From the NCBI GenBank assembly GCA_019188255.1, contig JAETXT010000010.1, positions 2,046,001 to 2,110,000 on the forward strand: DNA of 64,000 nucleotides, given 5' to 3'. Positions 10,714 through 20,870 of this stretch are shown piece by piece; the stretch's first letter is position 1, and the number at the start of each line of letters is the position of its first letter. The notes beneath the pieces were generated by a model, which had not been told where the DNA came from, ran no database searches, and saw only the letters and a program-made list of their open reading frames with translations. A program made the translations under genes and the position numbers. Source of the DNA: Verticillium longisporum. Lineage: Eukaryota > Ascomycota > Sordariomycetes > Glomerellales > Plectosphaerellaceae.

Positions 10714-11032
10714 ATCCCTTTAAACCCGAAATTGATCTTAGGTATAACAAGCGCCCTATAAGCCTTACACTGCCTTCATCATTAGGTTTAGCGCCGCTAC
10801 CTTTGCCACCTTACGTAGTACCTAGGACCTTACCTTAGTCTAACGTAATCCACCTAAGATCCTCACTATATACCCTAGTAGACCTAATATTATAGGTATT
10901 ATAGCTTATTACTAATATACTATAGGGTAGGTCTATAACTTGGTTAGCTATCTAGCTCATTTTTGTTACGTTAGCTATGTCCTTCTAGTATATATTCTTT
11001 GTACCTAAGATCAACTTCGGGTTTAAAGGGAT
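10714..11032. mobile_element. 319-bp inverted-repeat (MITE-like) element
   Basis: The left end (10714-10744, beginning ATCCCTTTAAACCCGAA) is repeated in inverse orientation at the right end (11002-11032) over about 31 bases with one mismatch. The interior is AT-rich and non-coding. Size and structure fit a non-autonomous TIR element. I could not find a clear target-site duplication. Confidence 0.6.
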
Positions 11033-11904
11033 GGTTCATACGACGTATGCAGGGATAACTCGCAGGGATATAGAAACCTGGACCGACCTGTCGCAATCTC
11101 ACCTTAGGCAGTAAATATAGTACGAGGTGCCCTATGCATAAGGTGACCTATCTACTTCCTTAGGCGACCTCTTGGGTGACTGATATTAGTGGGGCGAACT
11201 GACCCGACCTATATAGGGCACTGAATTTAGGCTATCTAACTATAAGCTAGTAACCGACCCGCCCCTATAGTCTTTTTGCGTTCATATAAAAGTATATAAT
11301 TTAGGAGAAGTAAATATAAATTAGATTATATAAGGAATAGGGGTTCTAGAGGACCTGAAATAGTATAAGCCTCTCTTTAACTAAATACCCCTTATATATT
11401 GCATCTCTAGTCTTAATATCCACTAGGTTATACTAGGAGAATGTAAATATGCTATATGTTGTCCCCTTATATATAACATTTACTAACTCAGATATCGTAC
11501 TTATTTTATAGGTTGGCCCAGGTTTCTATTATGCATAGAAACGGCTACGGCTCTATTGCGGCTAGGAATAGAGTCGGGTCTTGGGGACCAGGCAGGCGTC
11601 TCGCCAGCAACATACGACAGAAGCTATATGGCTGTTCTGTAGGTGTAAGATAGATGAATTGCACTACCTGGGTTGGAAGGCCACGTAGGCATTGTATAGA
11701 TATCCTTTCAGGCACGGGCCTACAGGTCAGGCCACGTGCCCAAGTCGGCAGGGCCACAGGCCAGGCCACGTGCTAGGTTACAGGCGGCCTTAAGGCACGG
11801 CCACAGGGCAGGCCCTTCCTCCATTCCATTCGTATCAGTTTCCATATCCCTACCAGTTATCCCTGTACAAGGTAGGTCGTATAAACCATATTCACCTTTT
11901 AAAG

Positions 11905-12026
11905 CCTCCGCTGGATGAGCCTCTGGGAAACGAGCCAGTTGTGTCGGGGGCAAAACTAAGAGAATCCTCCGCTTGAGAAGCCTCTGGGAAACTGGGCAGT
12001 TTTGTCCCGGGCAAAACTAAGAGAAT
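11905..12026. repeat. 61-bp tandem duplication
   Basis: Two adjacent 61-base units (11905-11965 and 11966-12026), each beginning CCTCCGCT and ending CAAAACTAAGAGAAT, differ at a modest number of positions. They lie about 270 bases upstream of the glycosyltransferase start. Confidence 0.8.
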
Positions 12027-12291
12027 CCACAGAGTCGAATGATGAGAACAAGACTTCAAGTAAGTACTACAAGGGACCCTTGTCCTTATAAGCTTCGATA
12101 TTATTTCCTGTCATCTACTCCAGCCCTAGCGTCGAGAGGTTGATGCTCTCACCTTGACAATATTGGTACCCACGGAGCTCATTATTGAAAGACGCCTATA
12201 AGTATCCGCTGATCTGCTGGAGTGCGAACTGTGATCATCCAAACACATACCTTGACGATGAACGGAACGGACAACAACTGAGCTATTGAAG

Positions 12292-14124
12292 ATGAGCAAC
12301 AACATCCTTACACCTATCCAAACGGCCGGCATGCCACTTTTCTATCGCCGTTTGATGGTCGCCGCCCTCAACATCACTTCGATATTCTATATATTATGGA
12401 CTACCTTTGCTATGCTTCAACCAGGCGGCATTACAAACCTCGAAGCCTTCATCCTCTTCTGTACTTTTATCTGTGCACCTCCTTATATCATTCATACCTG
12501 GAACCACGTTATAGGACTATGCATCAGTACTTTTGGCGAGCCAGAAAAGTCTATCTACCCCTATTTCAATGCTTCTGGTCCTCTCCCAGAAATCACCTCG
12601 AAAACGGCGTTGGTTATCTGTATGCGTAATGAAGACCCTATCCCGGTCTTTCAAGGCCTCTTGGCTATACAGAAAAGCCTACGCCGAATCAGCTACCTTC
12701 AGCACTTCCGCTTCGTCATACTCAGTGACACCAGTCGTCCGGATATAGCGGGAGTGGAAGACCAAGTCTTCGCTAGTATCAAAGACAGCCTCGGCATCGG
12801 CATGTATCGAGAGCCCCTTTACCGCCGCCGCATGAAGAATTCTGGCTATAAAGCCGGCAATATTATGGACTATGTTGTCAACTATGCCAAGGGCGATGAT
12901 TTCATGGTTACGCTCGACTCTGATAGCGTGATGGGTGGAGACCTTCTGGTTCGTATGGTCTCAAGTATGGAACGATACCCTCAACTCGGCCTATTGCAAT
13001 CCCAATTCCTTCATATTCCAGCCATCAGTACCTTTACCCGCATGGTACAGTTCGGAAGACGTCATGGCGTGCGTTTCCGTCATCTTGGGACTAGCTGGTG
13101 GTTTGGCGACTGCGGGCTTTACTGGGGCCACAACGCCATTATCCGGATAAAGGCCTTTCACGAGAACTGCATGCTTCCTGTTCTCAAAGGGAAGCCTCCG
13201 CTAGGGGGCCACATCCTTAGTCACGATGTCATCGAAGCTATTTTCATGCGCCGCGGTGGCTACGAAGTTCGTATGCTCCCTCTTCACGTCGAAAGCTACG
13301 AGACTAGCCCGCCCACCTTCATCGATTACCTGCGCCGTGAACATCGATGGTGCCAGGGCAGCATGCAGTACTGGTTCTTGCTGAAGGAGCCTGGCCTCGC
13401 GCCTGTCACCCTGTATCATGTGTACCACGTTCTTTCTTCATATATCAGCCCGGCTTGCAGGCTCCTATTAACCTTAGCTGGCATCGCTAAAGGGGTATCA
13501 GGCGGGTATAACGATGCCGAGTTCAAATACGACCCAACGCCGCAACTGCTCGTACTATGTATTGGCCTGATACCTAAGGTCGTCGGTATATTCGACAATG
13601 CTGGAAACTCTTTCGAACGCTATGGTGGCCACTTCCGCTGGACTGTCTCTGTCGTGCTGGAACTCATCATAATGACCTTTATCGGGCAAGCTATCGACGT
13701 AGCGATCCTGTTCTTCTTCTTCAGCATGCTGAGTGGCAAGTCTATAAACTGGGATGGCCAAAACCGGGGCCAGCTTGGCCTTAGCTGGCGTGAGACCTTT
13801 CGTGTCCTCTGGCCGCAAACACTACTCGGGCTTGGCATCGCTGGCATATTCTCTGTCAACTATTCTATGCCACGGCTTTGGTTTCTACCCTTCGTTGCCG
13901 GTCTCTGCCTTGTGCTACCTCTTACTGTCCTGACCGCATCGCCCCGTTTCAGCCAGTTTGTTATACAACTGCATCTGTTCATGGCCCCGGAAGAAAGCGA
14001 TGTTCCACAGCTCTTGTCTCTACTAGTTGCGCCAGAAATTGTTCCCGCTGGCAAGGCCGTAGCTTTGTCTAGGGAGAGTATGAGACTAGCTCAGAAGGGG
14101 TACATCGGCTCAACCCTAGAGTAA
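12292..14124 (+). CDS. OpgH/MdoH-like family 2 glucosyltransferase, bacterial-type
   Basis: A single uninterrupted frame of 610 aa. Two N-terminal membrane spans (about 20-45 and 50-80) precede a GT2 catalytic domain with an N-terminal CMRNEDP, the metal-binding LDSDS, WGHNAIIRIKAF, then LSHDVIEAIFMRRGGYEV, SYETSPP and the RREHRWCQG form of the processive R-x-x-R-W motif. At least four C-terminal spans follow. The block from HNAII through SHD to RRWCxG is characteristic of bacterial OpgH, which makes beta-1,2-linked osmoregulated periplasmic glucan from UDP-glucose. At 610 aa it is shorter than OpgH (about 850). ATG 12292 is the first in-frame start. There is no intron, and codon use looks less GC-biased than the neighbours. 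Bacterial ancestry and a beta-glucan product are inferences. A divergent fungal chitin-synthase-like enzyme is the alternative, but its QxxRW context differs. Confidence 0.88.
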   Translation: MSNNILTPIQTAGMPLFYRRLMVAALNITSIFYILWTTFAMLQPGGITNLEAFILFCTFICAPPYIIHTWNHVIGLCISTFGEPEKSIYPYFNASGPLPEITSKTALVICMRNEDPIPVFQGLLAIQKSLRRISYLQHFRFVILSDTSRPDIAGVEDQVFASIKDSLGIGMYREPLYRRRMKNSGYKAGNIMDYVVNYAKGDDFMVTLDSDSVMGGDLLVRMVSSMERYPQLGLLQSQFLHIPAISTFTRMVQFGRRHGVRFRHLGTSWWFGDCGLYWGHNAIIRIKAFHENCMLPVLKGKPPLGGHILSHDVIEAIFMRRGGYEVRMLPLHVESYETSPPTFIDYLRREHRWCQGSMQYWFLLKEPGLAPVTLYHVYHVLSSYISPACRLLLTLAGIAKGVSGGYNDAEFKYDPTPQLLVLCIGLIPKVVGIFDNAGNSFERYGGHFRWTVSVVLELIIMTFIGQAIDVAILFFFFSMLSGKSINWDGQNRGQLGLSWRETFRVLWPQTLLGLGIAGIFSVNYSMPRLWFLPFVAGLCLVLPLTVLTASPRFSQFVIQLHLFMAPEESDVPQLLSLLVAPEIVPAGKAVALSRESMRLAQKGYIGSTLE

Positions 14125-16006
14125 TGATAGAATTTTGCCCGGCCGATCAGCCCATAGTAAGAAACCACGAGGTACGAAACAAAGCTTCATTAAGACTCAG
14201 GCAAGAAGTGAGTGAGCAGAGTATCAGTTGGTCGCAGTCGAAGTGGCGTGGCTGGTTTGTCTCCATCAGCATTGGAAGCAGAGACGTGTGTGATGCACAT
14301 GTTCACTGGAGATGCCACACACAACAGCGTGGATACCCCGCTATTGGGGTCTTTCCGCCTGACTGACCACAACCCCTCATCATCACTAAAAACAGTCATT
14401 TCCAAACACCTCCATCACTGGCGCCTCCACCCGAACAATGCAATGTAACCTACACGTGGACATTCGAGGCTCACATGTCTTGATATGGCCAACCGAAGGC
14501 GTTCGATGGGATCGATCAGCTCGGTGGCTGCCAGCCACTGGCGCGTCCACAACCTCAACACACGCACCTACCTTAGGTAGGTAGCGATGGCGTGCCTAAA
14601 TGTTCCGCTTCGCACAACAAGACATATGCGGGAACAGTTACTCAACCTTGATGGTCCAATGCCACGCAACTACTTATACATTGAGACACTCGCTCAGTGC
14701 TTCGGCTCTTCCCATTTTACTTGGTTCCGCTTCCGACAATATCGACGGCCGCCCGCCACTCCCTCTATCGACGGGCACACAAACGTTTCCTACCCGACGT
14801 TCGCATTTCAGCCTGGGCCAAAATCGAAACCATGGACCAAAAGCCGGTAACGTGATGGCTGACGATGCAGGAGCGAATCCTACAAGCAACTCATGGGGAG
14901 AAAGGGCCGCTGCCAGACTTTCGTTAGTCATGGAAGTCGGTCCCACGGCGTCGAAGTGTTGGACACACAGCTCCATGCGCAACCGATCTTCCATCAACCA
15001 GCTGGTCCATGAAGCGAAGCAGTGCCAATGCCTCTTGACCTGGCCGGACCAAAAGTCCCCTTGGCAAGATTGTCAGCCTTCCCAATCGGATCATGAGCCA
15101 ACAAATGCAGATGCATGCCAAGCTTGTTTCCCCGCACAACCAACCATCCGAACGCCAATAGTCGCCGTCGGTTCCTGGCCTGAACGACTTGGCTCCTCCA
15201 GTCACCTTCCTCATTCAAACAGCTGCCAAGTGGATGGCCTGTCGGAAGCGTGCCGCTACACCGACTGGCGGTGTTCCTTGCGCCCAACAAGGCTGATACG
15301 GGGTGTGGTGGTTGGATGACACGGCGTTCGAGTTGTGCGAGTCTACAGTTGTGGCCGCGAAGGAACACAAGAGATTTTCTTTGGACAACGAGGAAACAAC
15401 GGGGTACAAAGGAGGGAAAAGCATGGGGCCAGCAACAATTCAGCAGCAACTCGCACCAGCTTCTCTGCGAAGGAAAACGGCTGTCGATGCTGCTTGCAAC
15501 ACTCCTGAGAGGAACACGTGCTCATCGAGGGCACCACAGCGTCGCTTCCGATGCGGGGAGAAAACGAAATCGGACGCACACGGGCAAGGTACCTTGCATA
15601 CGCCACAGGATATCTTTGTCAACTGGAGTATCCTCCATTCCAGGAAACTCGGCCTTGGTCCCTGCTCTGAGATGCCCGTCAGCTGTGCCCGCAGCAAGCC
15701 GATGTCAATGAGCTTCCTTTTGCAGTGTAGCTCTTGCAAACGGGAGCGTTGGCAGCATCGTTAACCCGGGCTCCCGGACAACAAGGCGAGCAGGAGCGGG
15801 GATGTTACACTGGAGCTGAGCAGTAGGTGTCGAATCCATATAGGCAGAAAGCAGGCACGGCGGACCTTATATGCAGCTCCTGCCTCCCGCTGTGACGCTT
15901 CGGAAGCTCTCAGCATCTCCTCAGGATCCAGGTCTAACTGTGTTGACTACCTCGCATCATCAATTTTTACCCCCAACCCCCGAGAACAATAGCCATTACC
16001 ACCAGT
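14125..16006. other. Intergenic, no supported gene
   Basis: Several overlapping frames (largest about 239 aa at 14600-15319) have no domain, signal or splice support. ACCTTAGGTAGGTAG lies at about 14571-14584. The last 150 bases, with a pyrimidine-rich stretch before 16007, should be the aminopeptidase promoter and leader. Confidence 0.55.
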
Positions 16007-17188
16007 ATGCGCTACTCTGCCCCCGTCCTCGCTGCCCTCGTGGCTTCGGCCACTGCTACTGCTCCCATCGGACGTGCGGTCAAGATGTTTACGCTGGAGA
16101 CATCCCCTGGCGTCACCATTGAGGTCACGGAAGAGCAGAAATTTGAGATGATGGACGTAAGTAGCTCCAGACAGGCATCTAATCCCTGTGCAGCGCCGTG
16201 CTGATCCCCGCAACAGAAGGGCGCCCATTTCTTCGACATCACCGAGTTCCAGGACAAGGAGGTGTCGGCCAACAGGCTCGCCGTTGCTGCGGCCCTGCCG
16301 TTCCCCGACAAGTTCCACCAGAAGTGCACCATCGACGAGCTGATTCCCAAGCTTGACATGGAGAGGATCGAGAGACTTCTGACCAAGTTCTCTTCGTTCC
16401 ACAACCGCTACTATCTCTCCAACTGGGGCGTCCAGGCTGTCGACTGGCTGCATGACCAGATCAAGGAAGCCATTGACGACAGCGACATCCCCTTTGTCAA
16501 CCTCCGCTACGTCCGCCACGTTGCGTGGGCCCAGCCCAGCCTTATCGTGACCATCCCCGGCCGCAGCCAGCGTACAGTCATTCTTGGCTCCCACCTCGAC
16601 TCCGTCATCTCGGGCGACCGCGGCACCGGCCGTGCTCCCGGTGCCGACGACAACGGCTCCGGCTCGCTCATGAACCTGGAGGTGCTGCGCGCCGTCCTCT
16701 CGGACAAGCGTGTCCAGGACGGCGACATCCTCAACACCCTCGAGTTCCACTGGTACGGTGCCGAGGAGGCTGGTCTGCTCGGCTCCCAGGACATCTTCAC
16801 CCAGTACCGCACCCTCAACCGCCAGGTCGTCTCCATGCTCAACCAGGACATGGTCGGCTACGCTGGCCGTGACGGCATCGAGCGGTTCGGTCTCGTCACT
16901 GACTTCACCGACGCCAGCCAGAACGACTTCCTCAAGAAGGCCATCGGCCAGTTCACCAACATTCCCTACGAGGAGACCGTCTGCGGCTATGCGTGCTCTG
17001 ACCACGCCTCCGCCAACCGGAACGGCTTCCCCTCGTCGTTCATCTTCGAGGCGCCGTTCGGCAACCACAACCCGTACATCCACACGCCCAACGACACGAT
17101 GCAGCACGTTTCGTTTGGCCACGTCAATGAGCACGCCAAGATGGCGCTGGCCTACATGTACGAGCTCGCCTACTGGGCTTTCGCCTAG
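16007..17188 (+). CDS. Secreted leucine aminopeptidase, M28 family
   Basis: Two exons (16007-16156, 16217-17188; 60-nt intron) encode about 373 aa. A signal peptide (1-18) is followed by a short propeptide-like region (about 20-75), then the M28E zinc peptidase domain. Expected ligands are visible: His and Asp in GSHLDS and GADDNGSG, the catalytic and ligand Glu pair in WYGAEEAGLLG, Asp in NQDMVGY and His in IHTPND. A CGYAC pair matches the disulfide found in this family. It removes N-terminal hydrophobic residues from extracellular peptides using two zinc ions. Length and order match fungal LAP1. ATG 16007 opens the signal peptide. It ends about 570 bases before the end of the convergent CHORD-like gene. 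Confidence 0.95.
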
Positions 17189-17760
17189 ACGCAGACGCTG
17201 CTCGCCTCTCGTGCGACGCGGACGTTGCCCGTAGCCTAATGTACATAGACCCAAAAAGCACAATAGTAATGAGCATGAATAATGAAATCTCTGGGGTTGG
17301 ATGCAGTGCTTGTGTTGAATGAGTGAAGATGGCGAGTATGGGTTTTAAGGTTCTTGTGAGACGTATCGTAAGTGGCGCTGCGCAGGTTTTAACCCTCGCG
17401 GGCTCCAAGGCAGGTTCATTCTGCCTGCTCTGCTCGGGCTGTTCAATGCAGCAGGCAGTGGAAGACGTACTGCGACGAGGCGATGGATTGAAAACTTGAC
17501 TTGCTCCCAGTTACTCCTATTGATCGCTATTCCATACAGACCGTCGTCGGTGCAAAAGCCAGGCATCTGCTGTGAACAGGGCTCGTCCCGAAACTACCTT
17601 TCCCAAGCACACGACCAAAACCCTTTTCCCGAGTGCGCGGCCGAAAGTATTGCTCCGTCGCCTCATCCGAGGCCAGACGAGCATAGCAAGCCTCGTCAAG
17701 ATGACGCCCGTTGCCGATGATGCCCTGTTTGTACCAAAGTCTACACACGCTGAAACTAAG
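17189..17760. other. Convergent intergenic region
   Basis: 3' flanks of the aminopeptidase (plus) and the CHORD-like gene (minus). No supported gene. Confidence 0.6.
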
Positions 17761-18327
17761 TTACCCCGAATGCGCCGTTGCGAAAAACGAAAGAGTCCCC
17801 TCTTGCCGGCCGTCGCGTAACGTCGCGGCGCCCATGCCGTCCCGCCGGTCGAGCCTTCGCATCTTGACGCCAAACCCCGCGGCCATGTTTCGCGAGCCGA
17901 TCGACGACTCGGCGCCGCTGCCGCTGCTGCTGTCCGAGTCGCTGTCGTCGGAGCTCCGCCTCTTCATCCCCCTCGCGCCGTGGAACGCGTTGCCGCCGGT
18001 GCGCACGCCCGTCGGGGGCTCCAGGGACCGTGGTTGGCGGAGCTGGTGGCGGCCCCAGTTGCATCCCGGGTTGTTGCCCGCTTGTTGGCAGCAGGACCAT
18101 CGGCGGCTCCGAAGAAAATCTTCCATGCTGGGTTCCGTGTCCATCATGTCGTCGGACGTCGAGGCCATGGGCTGGAGGAAGCCTGAGAGCGGTTGTCAGT
18201 GGCCTGATGGGGGTGGAGTTGGGGAGGGTTGGGGAGGGTAGGCATTGGACGTACCACTGTGGTAATGGCAACCGTCCCGGCCGTGAAGATGCCAGGCAAA
18301 ATTGCGCTTGCAATTGGAGCACTCCAT
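17761..18327 (-). CDS. CHORD-like Cys/His zinc-binding mini-protein
   Basis: Two exons (18327-18255, 18182-17761; 72-nt intron) give about 164 aa. The spliced N-terminal 70 residues contain CSNCKRNF, then CHYHSG, then WSCCQQ and GCNWGRH. This order (C-x2-C, C-x-Y-H-x-G, W-x-C-C, G-C-x2-G-x-H) is that of CHORD-type zinc modules as found in SGT1/HSP90 partners. The rest is a disordered tail rich in Asp, Ser and Arg, including an alternating Ser/Asp run (DSDSDSSSGSG). The first half of the zinc motif lies in exon 1, so exon 2 alone would be missed as an anonymous frame. Role unknown; an HSP90 co-chaperone link is only by analogy with CHORD proteins. The start at 18327 is the only ATG that includes the first Cys pair. 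Confidence 0.75.
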
Positions 18328-19108
18328 TTTCAGGATGTGTGATGCAATGTCGGCGGCGGCTTGCTGCGGGCTGGCCTGCGGGTCGAGTATAACAGATGGA
18401 AGGACGCAGCGACGTTCGGGACCGTTTGCTGGGAGAAGGAGCGAAGATATCAGAAATGTGAAGAATAAATGATTGATGAAGAGCTGTGATGGTTCCTAGA
18501 ACTGAATCTGGCCCATCAATTGACTCTGGGGAGAGAGAGGGGGAAGGAGGGTAGATAGAGAGCAGCAAGGCTGGATTGAGGTAAGGAAGGTTGAAGGTTG
18601 AAGGAACGGCGCAAGACTGCACCTTACACGGGAAGCGGCCATGAACATAGGGTTCCCGTCGCGCTTGCCCAGTGAGTTCGAGGATCACCTGGTCGACCAC
18701 TGGAATTGGTCCAAAAGTAAGCCTCGCCCCACCCACCACTTAACGCGATCGCCATGCCAGCACGTGACTCCGCGCCTTGCCCCTCCCGTCTTGGACCCAC
18801 CCTGACCCCATTGAGGATGGAACACTCACTTTGGTGAGACAACATCCCTTGATCCATGACCAATTGTCCAATGGAACCGTGTTCAGCTCGCTCGGATCTT
18901 CGTCAGTTCAGTCCCCCAAATCCCTTGATTGACCAGTCTTCACAGTCATCTCGCGTGTTCGGCATGACATTGCTGGTGCCACTGGCTTGTGTCAAGTCTC
19001 CTTCAATGGAAGCGATTACTCGGAAATCTATTCAGTCTATTATGTAAATACCAGGAACGCTATCAATCCAACCTGCCTGGAAAACACCAGGCAACATATG
19101 CAGCACCC
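18328..19108. other. Intergenic between two minus-strand genes
   Basis: Promoter of the CHORD-like gene plus the 3' flank of the permease. The plus strand is purine-rich (GGAGGGTAG, GAGAGAGAG) around 18420-18600, that is, a pyrimidine-rich leader for the minus-strand gene. No supported gene. Confidence 0.55.
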
Positions 19109-20870
19109 TCATGCAAAGAAGTTATGGACCTTGCCCTTGAAGTCCGTTGCAATCGGCTTGGGCGGCGGCTGCTGCGACTCATGCAGACGACCCGACCACA
19201 GATCAATCGTCGCGGCACGTTGGAACTGTCCAAGGTTAGCATCTCTGAGCCACATCTCCAAACCGATGAGCGACATACCTTGGTCTTGTGCCACAGCTTC
19301 CAGCCGATAATGGGCAGGATAAAGATGGGAATGCTGATGTACGACGCGATAAAGTCGGCAGTCGACCAGTTACCCTTGAGGAACACGGGGAAACCGGCGA
19401 CAAAAGTAATGATGGTGGCACCGATGAAGCCGAACCAGGCCGTGTAAGGCTGGAATGGCGACTTCCACGGCAGAGTGTCGCGGCTGATGCCCTGCACCTT
19501 CATGGCGCGGTGGAAGCGGATGTAGCAGAAGCAGAGCGTCGCCCACGCGATGAGACCCGACACGGTGCTGAGGTTGAGCAGCCACGTGAACGCCTGACCC
19601 GCGCCGCCCGAGCCCAGACTGAGGTATGCGAAAGGTCCGAAGAGCCAGGCCGTGATGACGGCGACGTAGGGCACACCGTTGGACCACGTGCGGCCGAAGA
19701 CGCTGGGCAGCTGGCCGTCAGTGGTCATGGCAACGATCATGCGGGAGCCGACCCAGCAGTACGAGAGGCCGGCAGACCATGCCGACACGAGGATACACGC
19801 GTTGACAATGGACGGCAGAATGGAGATCCCCGCTTGCCTGATGGCGATGACCCAGGGCGATGCGTTGCCGTTGCCAGCGTCCGAGACGAGGTCAGGGTTG
19901 CGAGGGTCCACGATGAGGCCGATGAGCAGAGCACCGAGAATATAGAAAAGGCCAATGCGATAGGTGACGCGGCTCGTGGACGTGGGGATAGCCTTGTGGG
20001 GGTTGATCGACTCGGCAGCGCAGATGACAACCGTCTCAACACCAATGAAGGAGAAGGACGCGTTGACAAAGGCGGACAGGACGCCAAGGAACTGGCCAGT
20101 CGTTCCCTTGATGTCGTTGTACTGGACAAAGGGGCCCGGGTTGTTCCAGTACCGGAATCCGATAGCCTCGCCATTTGGCCCACCTCCGGAGGTGATGACG
20201 ATGGACACGAGGATGAGGCCAAGGAAGCAGAGCACCTTGACCGAACCGCTGAAGACCTCAACCTCGCCATACCATCGTACATTCAGGAGGTTGATGGCCA
20301 GAATGAGCACAAGCGAGATGGTGATGATGACAGCCGGCGTCATGTCTGTCCAGTACGCCACCAAGATGGCCGATGCAGAAGCTTCGGCGGCGATCGAGAT
20401 GGTGTAGCAGTAGCCATATGAGATGGCCAGCGAGAAGCCGACTGCAGGGTCGATGAAGCGTGTCGCCCAGTGGGGGAAAGTGCCCGCCGTTGGAATCTGA
20501 CAAGTCAGTTTTGGCTCCCGAAGATTCAGAAGCAGTGTTCACTCACCAAGGTTGCGAGTTCGCCGATGCTCTGCATCACACACCAAAGCACAGCGCCGAC
20601 GATGATGTACGCAAGCAGCAAACCTGCGGGGCCGGCCTGTGCATACGCCGAGCCGGTGCCGATGAACAGGCCGGTCCCGATGCCGCTGCAGAAGCCAATC
20701 ATCGTGACCTGGTAGTCGCGGAGGTGGCGCTGGGTGCCACCTTGGCCGCCGACGCCGAGCTGCGGCGGTAGAATGGCTTCCTTGTCATCGCTGCCCGCAT
20801 GATAGTCCGCAGCCGCTCGCTCGATATCCGGAGAGATGTGGTCAACTCCGTCGTGAGAATGGCGCGCCAT
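19109..20870 (-). CDS. Amino acid permease, fungal YAT/APC family
   Basis: Three exons (20870-20547, 20496-19279, 19225-19109; introns 50 and 53 nt) encode about 552 aa with twelve predicted spans. A charged cytosolic N-terminus of about 50 residues leads to MIGFCSGIGTGLFIGTGSAY, the span-1 signature of yeast amino acid permeases. Span 3 starts IPTAGTFPHW, and GVETVVICAAES matches the conserved span-6 region. The C-terminal tail ends PKPIATDFKGKVHNFFA. The family imports amino acids with protons across the plasma membrane; the substrate cannot be read from sequence. The short last exon, encoded after an intron beginning GTATGT, supplies the conserved LWSGR-type tail. Start 20870 gives the usual length. 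In the arrestin pathway such permeases are endocytosis cargo, and an Art1-like adaptor is encoded at 42921. Confidence 0.95.

Larger units (their letters stand above)
10191..12291. other. AT-rich island, degenerate transposon relics
   Basis: From about 10440 to 11540 base composition drops sharply to TA-rich sequence full of TATA, CTATA and CCTTA words, with no coding frame, unlike the GC-rich surroundings. That is how RIP-mutated fungal repeats look. It contains the inverted-repeat element at 10714-11032 and the tandem duplication at 11905-12026. The last 200 bases are probably the promoter of the glycosyltransferase gene. Confidence 0.65.

Noticed and set aside
14600..15319. 239-aa plus-strand frame
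   Set aside because: Composition not gene-like, no domain, no conserved motif.
15947..17263. 438-aa minus-strand frame opposite the aminopeptidase
   Set aside because: Antisense shadow caused by GC-biased codons; the plus-strand M28 gene explains the sequence.
19288..20421. 377-aa plus-strand frame opposite the permease
   Set aside because: Charged Asp/Arg/Glu-rich shadow without domains; the permease is unmistakable.
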